The position numbers and the translations under genes are program-made. Positions 1 through 5,421 of a stretch of DNA of 5,421 nucleotides are shown here, piece after piece (within the stretch, counting starts at the first letter, position 1; every line of letters starts with the position of its first letter). This DNA is from Candidatus Bathyarchaeota archaeon (GTDB taxonomy: Archaea > Thermoproteota > Bathyarchaeia > TCS64): contig VGJH01000096.1 in NCBI GenBank assembly GCA_016867505.1, forward strand, positions 1 to 5,421. Reading direction: 5' to 3'. A model generated the notes under the pieces. That model saw nothing but the letters and a program-made list of their open reading frames with translations, searched no databases and was not told the origin of the DNA.

Positions 1-495
1 AGAGAAATCCTTCTCAAATATCGAGACGTTTTTTAATAATTTACTAGCTAACCTAATTCGTTCTACATCAACTATTGTCGGATTCTTGTATCTACCAAAA
101 GGTACGTTGAATTTTCCTTTAGAGTTTACACGATATAGGCCATTGAAGGCTGATTTGTTAAGGTATAATGTGATTGCAGCGTCCTCAACCTGAGTTATTT
201 CTTTTGTATTGTATTTTTCTCGTATTTTATAGAATGCTTCTTTCTCGTAAGGGTATTTTTGGGCTTGTTCAATTAATTCTTCAGGTTGGTCTCTGACTAC
301 TCTATAAAAATTGATTAATCTAGAGTTTATGTCATTTATTGAGCCTTTTTTAGGTTCTAAAGTAAAAAATAATGCTCCTCCACCGAAGAATGGTTCGTGG
401 TATGTCTTCTGGGGATAATCTTTTGGTAGGAGTTTTATTATTGATGGAATTAGGCTTCTTTTCCCTCCTGCCCACTTTAGTATAGGCTCAACCAT
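1..495 (-). CDS. dam: Dam/DpnII-type adenine-N6 DNA methyltransferase, N-terminal part
   Basis: The reading frame is open from ATG at 495 to the left edge, giving 165 residues with no stop. Family members are usually about 260-290 residues, so roughly 60% is present and the catalytic DPPY motif is expected outside the window. Visible hallmarks are KWAGGKRSL (residues 7-15), the AdoMet-binding FxGxG region EPFFGGGALFF (34-44), SINDIN (52-57), and the Dam-family block LYLNKSAFNGLYRVNSKG (110-127) followed by FNVPFGRYKNP (129-139). Family members transfer a methyl group from S-adenosylmethionine to the N6 of adenine, often in GATC. Specificity cannot be read here because the target-recognition part is incomplete. 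The start is fixed by an in-frame TGA four codons upstream. No Shine-Dalgarno sequence precedes it, and a TATA-like box about 28 bases upstream suggests a leaderless transcript. Whether it is an orphan methylase or part of a restriction-modification pair depends on the neighbour to the left. The family call is firm; the GATC specificity is inference. Confidence 0.93.
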   Translation of the reverse strand, partial: MVEPILKWAGGKRSLIPSIIKLLPKDYPQKTYHEPFFGGGALFFTLEPKKGSINDINSRLINFYRVVRDQPEELIEQAQKYPYEKEAFYKIREKYNTKEITQVEDAAITLYLNKSAFNGLYRVNSKGKFNVPFGRYKNPTIVDVERIRLASKLLKNVSIFEKDFS

Positions 496-518
496 GATGA
501 TGTATCAAAAATGCTTGC

Positions 519-528
519 ATATTAAAAA
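519..528 (-). promoter_or_regulatory. TATA box of the Dam-like gene, leaderless promoter
   Basis: On the minus strand this reads TTTTTAATAT, a good archaeal TATA-box match. Its centre lies about 28 bases upstream of the ATG at 495. Archaeal transcription usually starts about 25-27 bases downstream of the box centre, so the transcript would begin within a few bases of the start codon. The absence of any GGAGG/GGTG-like sequence before the ATG fits a leaderless mRNA. No convincing BRE was identified. Confidence 0.55.
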
Positions 529-571
529 TGTTAAGGATTTTTTTAAGATTATTTGAGCCTGATACTGTATT

Positions 572-630
572 CCATAATAATTTCGATGCCAGAATCATTA
601 AGTGTTGAGTTATTAATTTTAAGTATTATA
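572..630 (+). promoter_or_regulatory. Probable promoter region of the M20-like gene
   Basis: The 145-base gap between the divergent genes must hold the promoter for the plus-strand gene starting at 641. Two AT-rich candidates are seen: CATAATAAT around 573-581, and TTATTAATTTTAAG around 610-623. The first would place the transcription start near 602-604 and leave a leader long enough to contain the ribosome-binding site. The second would start transcription at or after the ribosome-binding site, so it fits less well. The choice is uncertain. Confidence 0.3.
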
Positions 631-636
631 AGGTGG
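631..636 (+). promoter_or_regulatory. Shine-Dalgarno site deciding the TTG start at 641
   Basis: AGGTGG matches the core of the archaeal anti-Shine-Dalgarno complement GGAGGTGA. It sits four bases before TTG at 641, or about seven bases when aligned on the GGAGG position. It is the main reason for accepting TTG as the start. An alternative in-frame GTG lies three codons downstream at 650, and no in-frame ATG occurs until residue 83, inside the conserved domain. Confidence 0.65.
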
Positions 637-640
637 TATT

Positions 641-1843
641 TTGGGTGATGTGTTTAGTTTGAGTTATGATGATGAGGCTAAGAAGTTTTTTTCTAGTTCT
701 GTTACCCAGCGAGCTTTCAGGGAGTATGATAATAATGTTGAAGATTTAAAGAATGAATGGAAGAAGCTCGCTAAGATTTATGCTCCTTCAGGTGCTGAGA
801 CACCTCGTGCTGAGGATATAGTTAAAAAGTTTAAGGAATATGGACTAAGTAAATCCCATGTTGACTCTCACTTGAATGCTGTTGGTATGTTAGATGGTTC
901 TGGTCCAACCATTGCTTATATTGCTACCATGGATGACTTGGCAACTGTTGCGGACTATGTGAAAACTTGGGATAAACCAATTATCGAAAGTGAGGGAAAG
1001 ATGGTTGGTCCAGGCACAAACAGTAGTGCAACCTGTGCTTCACTTTTGGGGATTGCTAAATTATTTACATTCCCATGGGTTAAGCCTCATGCTCGAATAT
1101 ATTTCGTTGCATGCGCACAAGAAGAAACTGCCTTGAATGGGATGAAGGGATTCATCAAGGATCATGGCAATGAAATCGATTACATACTTGAGACTGGTGG
1201 AGGACTTGGAGGAATAACTTATGGCGCTATTGGCATCCATTGGTTTAAGATTCATTTCAAAGGCGAAAGAGGTCATACACTTAATGGCGGCTTACCGAAC
1301 GTTACGAGAGCCATTGCTAAAGCTGTTGATAAAATCTTTAACATACCTCTCCCGCAAGAAGCTGAAAAAAGAACTTTACTCAACATTGCTATGCTGGGTG
1401 CAGCTAAAGTCTATAATCATAAAAGCGAAGATGGCTGGTTCTCAGTTGACCTTCGGTCAATGGATAATGAAAATTTGAGAAAAATTAAGGAAGAAATTTT
1501 TAAAATCGCTGATGAAGCAGCGAAAGAGCAGGGATACCAGTATTATATTGAGCCATACTCCGAAATACCAGCTGGTCAGATTCCTGGCGGAAGAGAAAAT
1601 AAGCTGGTAAAAATGGCGGAAGCAGCATACAAGCAGTTTGGTATTGAACCAACTCTTAGTAATAGGGCAGCATCAAACTGTAATGTAAGCTTCGCTAAAG
1701 GCATCCCAACAGTTGGCATGAGTGGTAACAGAGGTGCTTTACGTGATACACCCAACGAATACGCCAACATTGAACCAGTTCTCAAGGGAGCGAAGTTGCA
1801 TTTCTTATTAGGATATCAGCTTGCCTTAGGAGAAATTTTATAA
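641..1843 (+). CDS. M20/PepT-like peptidase-fold protein with altered metal site, possible pseudoenzyme
   Basis: A 400-residue protein with the two-domain layout of M20 (PepT/ArgE/DapE/CPG2-type) zinc hydrolases. It has no signal peptide or membrane segment, so it is probably cytoplasmic. An N-terminal extension of about 35 charged residues precedes the catalytic fold. My by-eye alignment to PepT-like proteins is as follows. The HxD block is ATMDD (95-99), with His replaced by Thr96 and Asp98 kept. The GADDKAG block is GTNSSAT (125-131), with the metal-bridging Asp replaced by Asn127 and the following Asp and Lys by Ser. The EE pair is kept at Glu161-Glu162 (QEET). The fourth ligand is Glu184 (LETGG). 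The C-terminal H-x-P-x-E-Y block is DTPNEY (369-374), with His replaced by Asp369. The dimerisation-domain His212 (GERGHT) and Arg272 are kept. Family members hydrolyse peptides or acylated amino acids with two zinc ions. Here at least three ligands differ, so either the protein is non-catalytic or it uses a different metal arrangement. The frame is intact, which argues against decay. The start is TTG with a good ribosome-binding site. It converges on the glutaminyl cyclase gene with a 4-base gap. Confidence 0.85.
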   Translation: MGDVFSLSYDDEAKKFFSSSVTQRAFREYDNNVEDLKNEWKKLAKIYAPSGAETPRAEDIVKKFKEYGLSKSHVDSHLNAVGMLDGSGPTIAYIATMDDLATVADYVKTWDKPIIESEGKMVGPGTNSSATCASLLGIAKLFTFPWVKPHARIYFVACAQEETALNGMKGFIKDHGNEIDYILETGGGLGGITYGAIGIHWFKIHFKGERGHTLNGGLPNVTRAIAKAVDKIFNIPLPQEAEKRTLLNIAMLGAAKVYNHKSEDGWFSVDLRSMDNENLRKIKEEIFKIADEAAKEQGYQYYIEPYSEIPAGQIPGGRENKLVKMAEAAYKQFGIEPTLSNRAASNCNVSFAKGIPTVGMSGNRGALRDTPNEYANIEPVLKGAKLHFLLGYQLALGEIL

Positions 1844-1849
1844 AATTTC
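1832..1849. terminator. 18-bp perfect palindrome over convergent stop codons
   Basis: GAAATTTTATAAAATTTC is identical to its own reverse complement. It covers the TAA of the upstream plus-strand gene (1841-1843) and two bases of the TGA of the minus-strand gene (1848-1850). As RNA it could form a 7-bp AT-rich stem with a TATA loop on either strand. Its place at the tail-to-tail junction suggests a bidirectional termination or processing signal. The stem is weak and no strong T-run follows, so function is inference. Confidence 0.35.
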
Positions 1850-2627
1850 ATTTAATCAACTTGACTTCAAAAAGTAGTGGCCACAATTTTCCTGTTACAA
1901 ATATTCTCTTATTATCAGGATCGTATGCTATTCCATTTAATACATCAATATTGAGCCAATCCTTGTTTTTTAATTTGGAGAAATCAATTCTCTCAACAAC
2001 CTGCCCATTCTGGGGATTAATACCAATTATTGTATCAGTTAACCAAATATTGGCGTAAATGATGCCCTCAACATACTCCAATTCATTAATTCTATCTACA
2101 GGAGCATTACCATCATAAACTTTGATTGTTTTAATTAATGAAAAATTTGAGGGATTTAGAAAACTAAGAGTAGAGGTGCCATTACTCATTATTAGATAAA
2201 CTCCATCATTTGTTAATCCCCAGCCTTCACCATCATATTTGAAAGAATTAATTTCATTAAAAGAAGATATGTCGTAAACAAAACAGACATTATTTTTCCA
2301 TGTAAGCTGGTATATTTTATCATCATAGATTGTGATGCCTTCACCAAAAAATGTTGATGAAAGGTTACGAATCTTCATAACTTCACCCGTTAAAAGAGTA
2401 ACATTTCTCAGACTTGAGCCACCAAAGAGCCCAGTTCCTTCAAACAACTTTCCTTTATACCATACTAGACCTTGAGTATAAGCAGTTGAGTCGTGAGGGT
2501 ATGAGTTTATTACAGTATAGTTGACATGTTTTAGACCATTAATTGGAACTTGATTTATATTTTGTGATATTCCTAAAATGATAAAACCAATTAACAGCGT
2601 TGAGGTTAAGAGTACTATACGTTTCAT
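1848..2627 (-). CDS. Exported plant-type glutaminyl-peptide cyclotransferase
   Basis: A 259-residue protein of the glutamine cyclotransferase family (Glu_cyclase_2, papaya-QC type, a beta-propeller). Family members convert N-terminal glutamine of peptides or proteins to pyroglutamate, releasing ammonia. Conserved family blocks run in order through the protein: HDSTAYTQGLVWYKGKLFEG (45-64, with the probable catalytic Glu63 in FEGTGL), GGSSLRNV (69-76), FGEGITI (94-100), YQLTWK (106-111), GEGWGLT (133-139), NELEYVEG (181-188), YANIW (191-195), LNGIAYDP (230-237) and TGKLWP (245-250). Residues 1-22 form a hydrophobic signal peptide or membrane anchor after MKR, so it acts outside the cytoplasmic membrane. 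Five N-x-S/T sequons (at N36, N75, N88, N149 and N161) fit an exposed, possibly N-glycosylated protein. Small departures are EGTG where ESTG is common and MSNG where MSDG is common. Length is normal for the family plus a leader. The gene has its own promoter and is divergent from the Tes-like gene. The natural substrate in archaea is unknown to me. Confidence 0.92.
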   Translation of the reverse strand: MKRIVLLTSTLLIGFIILGISQNINQVPINGLKHVNYTVINSYPHDSTAYTQGLVWYKGKLFEGTGLFGGSSLRNVTLLTGEVMKIRNLSSTFFGEGITIYDDKIYQLTWKNNVCFVYDISSFNEINSFKYDGEGWGLTNDGVYLIMSNGTSTLSFLNPSNFSLIKTIKVYDGNAPVDRINELEYVEGIIYANIWLTDTIIGINPQNGQVVERIDFSKLKNKDWLNIDVLNGIAYDPDNKRIFVTGKLWPLLFEVKLIK

Positions 2628-2653
2628 TTTTTAACTCATTAATATTAATTCAT

Positions 2654-2663
2654 CTATATACAA
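2654..2663 (-). promoter_or_regulatory. TATA box of the glutaminyl cyclase gene
   Basis: On the minus strand this reads TTGTATATAG, centred about 31 bases upstream of the ATG at 2627. A start site 25-27 bases downstream would leave a leader of only about 4-7 bases. No Shine-Dalgarno sequence is seen in the AT-rich bases before the ATG, so the transcript is probably leaderless or nearly so. The box lies in the 134-base gap shared with the divergent Tes-like gene. Confidence 0.5.
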
Positions 2664-2719
2664 AAAGATAAGAGTTCTCTCTTACACTCCAATGATTCGT
2701 AATTGGGAAAATAAATACA

Positions 2720-2742
2720 CTTAAATAAAATGGTTTTAAATA
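2720..2742 (+). promoter_or_regulatory. Two TATA-like boxes upstream of the Tes-like gene
   Basis: CTTAAATAA (2720-2728) and TTTTAAATA (2734-2742) both resemble archaeal TATA boxes. The first would start transcription near 2750, giving a short leader that just contains the Shine-Dalgarno sequence at 2751. The second would start at about the GTG codon and exclude the ribosome-binding site. The first box is therefore the better candidate. Use of both, giving led and leaderless transcripts, is possible but speculative. Confidence 0.45.
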
Positions 2743-2750
2743 AAAATCTT

Positions 2751-2758
2751 GGTGGTGA
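2751..2758 (+). promoter_or_regulatory. Shine-Dalgarno site deciding the GTG start at 2762
   Basis: GGTGGTGA matches the archaeal consensus GGAGGTGA at seven of eight positions. Aligned on the GGAGG position it leaves six bases before GTG at 2762. This supports the non-ATG start, since no in-frame ATG lies close to the beginning of the conserved protein. Confidence 0.7.
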
Positions 2759-2761
2759 GCT

Positions 2762-4303
2762 GTGGTTGAAACAAACCTAATACACCAGCCTATTTTACCT
2801 AGCAATTATGATAAAGAAAAAAATGAGTTACAGTTTATAAAATATTCAAAGAAAACAAAGTCGATATGCCCTATTTGTTTATCAACGCTTGAAGCTCGAG
2901 TCTTCGAGGAGCAAGGAAAAATATTTATTGAAAAAGAGTGCGTAGACCATGGTTATTTTAAAGATGTCTACTGGTCAGATGCTTCATTGTTTAAGCAACA
3001 ATTAAGGTACCAAGTTGAAGGCGATCCAATTGAGAACCCAAACACCATATCAGCAGATGATTGTCCCAGAGATTGTGGACTCTGTGAGGAACACAAGACG
3101 CATACAATGTTGGCTAACATAGACATTACTAACAAATGTAACCAAAATTGTCCAATATGTTTCGCAAACGCAAATGTTACTGGAACCAGTTATGAACCAA
3201 GTTTCGAGCAAATCAGAAGAATGTTAGTCATGCTACGAAACCAAAAGCCAAACCCAGTCTGGGCAGTACAATTCTCTGGTGGCGAGCCAACAATACATCC
3301 AAAAATTTTCGATATTATCAAAATGGCAAAAGAATTTGGTTTCAGGTACACAATACTAGCATCGAACGGTGTAAAAATTTCTGAAGACCTTTCATTTGCT
3401 AAACAACTAAAAAAATCTGGTCTAAACATTGCTTACCTACAGTTTGATGGAGTAACACCATTGCCCTACATTCAAACACGTGGATACAATGCATTCCCAG
3501 TTAAGAAGAAAGCAATCGAAAACTTGAGAGCAGCAGACATCCCAACAACTCTTGTACCAACAGTAGTAAAAGGAGTAAATGATGAACAGTTAGGTGCGAT
3601 AATAAATTTTGGATTCAAAAACTTGGATATTGTTAAGGCAGTTAATTTTCAACCAGTCTCCTTTACTGGTCGAATAATGAAAGAAGATCTTCTAAAAAAG
3701 AGAATTACTGTATCTGATGTAGTAAAATTGGTTGAGGAACAGACTAATGGAAGAATTAGTAGATATGATTGGCTTCCAATTCCTGCTTTTGCACCTTTGG
3801 AGATGATGATTGAGAAGATATCGAAAGAAAAAAGATCTACAGCTGCCACCCACATGCACTGTGGATTAGGGGTATACTTATTTGAAAAAAATGGAAGCTA
3901 TATAACACTTAACAGATTCGTAGATTTAGAGAAAGCTAGAAACATTATCTTGCAGGAGTTAAAAACAGAGAGACCTTTAATCAATGACTTAATCAGAAAA
4001 GTTTCATTATTATACAAAATATCTAAAACCATTGATAAACAAAAAGCACCCGATTACTTCGATTACAATGATCTGTTGAAAGTTGCATTACTAAACCAAT
4101 TCAAGGAAATCCCGGAAGTGTTAAAGAAAAAAGGATTATTTGTTGGATGCATGCACTTCATGGACCCATATAATTTTGATCTTGAGCGTGTAGAAAGATG
4201 CTGCATACATTATGCAACACCTGATAAAAGGCTCATACCATTCTGTGCATACAATACATTACACAGAACCAATATTGAAAATAAATTCTCACAAACAATC
4301 TAA
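2762..4303 (+). CDS. tes: Tes-type radical SAM enzyme (tetraether lipid synthase homologue)
   Basis: A 513-residue radical SAM protein of the MJ0619/Tes family, close to the usual length of about 500. Known Tes enzymes join the biphytanyl chain ends of two archaeal diether lipids by carbon-carbon bonds, giving membrane-spanning tetraethers (GDGT) or macrocyclic archaeol. They carry three [4Fe-4S] clusters and a rubredoxin-like iron. Visible elements are an N-terminal knuckle CPIC (36-39) with Cys60 in ECVDHG, an auxiliary-cluster motif CPRDCGLC (101-108), and the radical SAM CxxxCxxC motif CNQNCPIC (126-133). The GGEP SAM-binding motif (173-176) and HCGLG (Cys367) follow. A C-terminal Cys set (Cys463, 480, 481, 495) closes the list. 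The 14 cysteines fit a multi-cluster enzyme. The C-terminal half has no obvious membrane-spanning helix, so peripheral association with the inner membrane face is likely. The gene stands alone with its own promoter and a GTG start. MJ0619 was earlier proposed to be a pterin methyltransferase, and archaea can carry several Tes-like paralogues. The family is firm and the exact lipid reaction is inferred. Confidence 0.9.
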   Translation: MVETNLIHQPILPSNYDKEKNELQFIKYSKKTKSICPICLSTLEARVFEEQGKIFIEKECVDHGYFKDVYWSDASLFKQQLRYQVEGDPIENPNTISADDCPRDCGLCEEHKTHTMLANIDITNKCNQNCPICFANANVTGTSYEPSFEQIRRMLVMLRNQKPNPVWAVQFSGGEPTIHPKIFDIIKMAKEFGFRYTILASNGVKISEDLSFAKQLKKSGLNIAYLQFDGVTPLPYIQTRGYNAFPVKKKAIENLRAADIPTTLVPTVVKGVNDEQLGAIINFGFKNLDIVKAVNFQPVSFTGRIMKEDLLKKRITVSDVVKLVEEQTNGRISRYDWLPIPAFAPLEMMIEKISKEKRSTAATHMHCGLGVYLFEKNGSYITLNRFVDLEKARNIILQELKTERPLINDLIRKVSLLYKISKTIDKQKAPDYFDYNDLLKVALLNQFKEIPEVLKKKGLFVGCMHFMDPYNFDLERVERCCIHYATPDKRLIPFCAYNTLHRTNIENKFSQTI

Positions 4304-4307
4304 AACT

Positions 4308-4324
4308 AAAAAAGATAAAAAAAA
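4308..4324 (-). terminator. Oligo-T terminator after the MFS gene
   Basis: Directly after the minus-strand stop codon the transcript runs into eight T residues (4324-4317), then ATC, then six more T residues (4313-4308), with no hairpin. Oligo-T tracts of this kind are the usual intrinsic terminators of archaeal RNA polymerase. The site falls in the 23-base gap between the convergent MFS and Tes-like genes. The opposing plus-strand gene has only scattered T-runs (about 4330-4375), which lie inside the MFS coding region. Confidence 0.6.
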
Positions 4325-4326
4325 GT

Positions 4327-5421
4327 TTATCCTTTATCTTTAGCTCTTTCAGCAACTTCTTTTTCATGTTTTTCAATTAACTCAAGCTTTTCTTCTTTAG
4401 TTGGTTCGTCAACACCCCACCAGAATAACCCAGCTGCAACTAAACCAATTACCCCTGAAATAATGAATGGTGTTTGAGGACTATAGATTTGCCAGAGCCA
4501 TCCACCAAGTATTGCAGATGGAGCTCCTACCAATGCTGAGACAGTGTTTTGTGTACCAATCACAGTTGCTCTCTTATTTGGTGGCACAATATCTGCAATT
4601 AAAGCACTCCACGACGGGCCTCCTGCATATCCACCTCCACCTCCAAATGCCATGGCTACTCCATTAAAGAACCGTGCACCAGCGTACATTGGGAAATCAG
4701 TTGTGTATGCTAAAAGCCATTGGGTAATTGGATTCGCTACCCTACTTAACATAATATTATTTTTTCTACCATATTTATCACTCAACATTCCTGCCGGCAA
4801 AGCAAGCGCAGCCATTAATAACCCAACAATAGTTTGAACAAGCCCAAGCTGAGTATTAGTTATTTTAATAACATCTAAAGCATACAGATTTGTGAAATCC
4901 ATAACCAGTCTTGTACTAAAACTTCCAATAACGGCCACCCATAACATTACTTTGATTGGTTTAGGTTGGTCGGTGACTGATTTCATTGAGAACCTGCTTT
5001 GATTTTTGGGATTGCGTTTAGTATCTAGGGTCTCCTTAATGTACTTCCATCTAACATAAGTGACAATCAAATTTACGACAACAGAGATTGCTAGAAAACG
5101 CTTAATTCCGTCAACATATCCCCACTGATCCATGCAGAATCCACCTATTGCGGGACTGAAAAACATTGGAATACTAGTAAACGTACTATAAGCACCATAA
5201 CCAGTACCTCTTGACCTTGAGGGTATAGAGTCAGCAACTATTGCTTGGAAAGCAGGCATATAGAGGCTATTAAATCCATTAAAAAGGGCTGCAACAATAA
5301 TCCATTGCCAATTTGGTGCTAAGAAATAGAGTAAAGGTGAAAAAGTTCTTAGAAATGTACCCCAAACGATTATTTTACGACGACCATACCTATCCGCCAA
5401 TATCCCTCCAGGTAAAGAAAA
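4327..5421 (-). CDS. Major facilitator superfamily transporter, N-terminus cut by the window edge
   Basis: The frame is open from the stop at 4327 to the right edge, giving 364 residues. The segment at the edge reads FSLPGGILADRYGRRK, which is the MFS signature loop between helices 2 and 3. Helix 1 and most of helix 2 are therefore outside the window, and the TTG at 5400, which falls inside this loop, is not the true start. The matching second-half loop ALPAGMLSDKYGRKN is also present, showing the normal two-half, 12-helix layout. About ten hydrophobic helices remain, split by a charged central loop (KYIKETLDTKRNPKNQSR), and the protein ends in a charged cytoplasmic tail rich in Glu and Lys. 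The segment IVADSIPSRSRGTGYG and its counterpart LIADIVPPNKRATVIG are typical of MFS drug- or metabolite-exporter-like members. MFS proteins move small solutes across the cytoplasmic membrane, usually by proton coupling. The substrate cannot be told. The promoter is off-window. Confidence 0.9.
   Translation of the reverse strand, partial: FSLPGGILADRYGRRKIIVWGTFLRTFSPLLYFLAPNWQWIIVAALFNGFNSLYMPAFQAIVADSIPSRSRGTGYGAYSTFTSIPMFFSPAIGGFCMDQWGYVDGIKRFLAISVVVNLIVTYVRWKYIKETLDTKRNPKNQSRFSMKSVTDQPKPIKVMLWVAVIGSFSTRLVMDFTNLYALDVIKITNTQLGLVQTIVGLLMAALALPAGMLSDKYGRKNNIMLSRVANPITQWLLAYTTDFPMYAGARFFNGVAMAFGGGGGYAGGPSWSALIADIVPPNKRATVIGTQNTVSALVGAPSAILGGWLWQIYSPQTPFIISGVIGLVAAGLFWWGVDEPTKEEKLELIEKHEKEVAERAKDKG

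Noticed and set aside
1..495. A restriction-modification or phage-defence system
   Set aside because: Only part of a methyltransferase is visible, and the gene on its right is a peptidase-fold protein, not a nuclease. Any partner would be left of the window.
496..640. A small gene or RNA in the divergent gap
   Set aside because: No frame of useful length with a ribosome-binding site and no stable stem structure were seen; the AT-rich content is explained by promoters.
1221..1478. An 85-codon plus-strand frame inside the M20-like gene
   Set aside because: It lies out of frame within a well-conserved coding region, with no ribosome-binding site or recognisable domain.
641..1843. Calling this gene an active tripeptide aminopeptidase (pepT)
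   Set aside because: The fold matches, but the metal-ligand positions read Thr, Asn and Asp where His, Asp and His are expected, so a functional name is not justified.
4544..4837. A 97-codon plus-strand frame opposite the MFS gene
   Set aside because: It is antisense to clear MFS coding sequence, has no family resemblance, and its proline-rich stretch simply mirrors a glycine-rich MFS segment.
5398..5400. TTG as the start of the MFS gene
   Set aside because: The frame continues to the window edge with FSLPGGI, which belongs to the conserved loop after helix 2, so the protein must begin further out.
1..5421. CRISPR arrays, insertion sequences, tRNA or rRNA genes
   Set aside because: No regularly spaced repeats, transposase motifs, terminal inverted repeats or tRNA-like T-loop sequences were found on reading both strands.

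Overview
The window is AT-rich (GC estimated by eye at a little over one third) and looks archaeal. It carries a full-length homologue of the tetraether lipid synthase Tes. Several upstream regions have TATA-like boxes spaced for archaeal transcription starts, two genes have GGTG-type Shine-Dalgarno sequences, and one gene appears to be leaderless. The phylum cannot be fixed from the sequence. An uncultivated TACK-type lineage is possible, but that is only an impression.

Layout: five protein genes lie on strictly alternating strands, and three are complete. (1) Positions 1-495, minus: N-terminal 165 residues of a Dam/DpnII-type adenine-N6 DNA methyltransferase, cut by the left edge. (2) 641-1843, plus: an M20/PepT-like metallopeptidase homologue with TTG start, in which several metal ligands appear replaced. 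(3) 1848-2627, minus: an exported plant-type glutaminyl-peptide cyclotransferase. (4) 2762-4303, plus: the Tes-type radical SAM enzyme with GTG start. (5) 4327-5421, minus: an MFS transporter whose first one to two helices lie beyond the right edge. The two intergenic gaps of any size (496-640 and 2628-2761) lie between divergent genes and hold promoters. The two convergent junctions are only 4 and 23 bases long. They carry an 18-bp perfect palindrome and an oligo-T terminator respectively. No stretch above 300 bases lacks a gene.

How the genes work together: no operon is visible, and each gene appears to have its own promoter. The themes are membrane lipid synthesis (Tes), envelope or extracellular protein modification (glutaminyl cyclase), transport (MFS), DNA methylation (Dam-like) and an M20-fold protein that may be a pseudoenzyme. 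I see no evidence for a multi-gene system. The most unusual item is the M20-like protein with its altered metal site. The most informative is the Tes homologue, which predicts membrane-spanning tetraether lipids in this organism. No RNA genes, mobile elements, CRISPR arrays or long repeats were seen.
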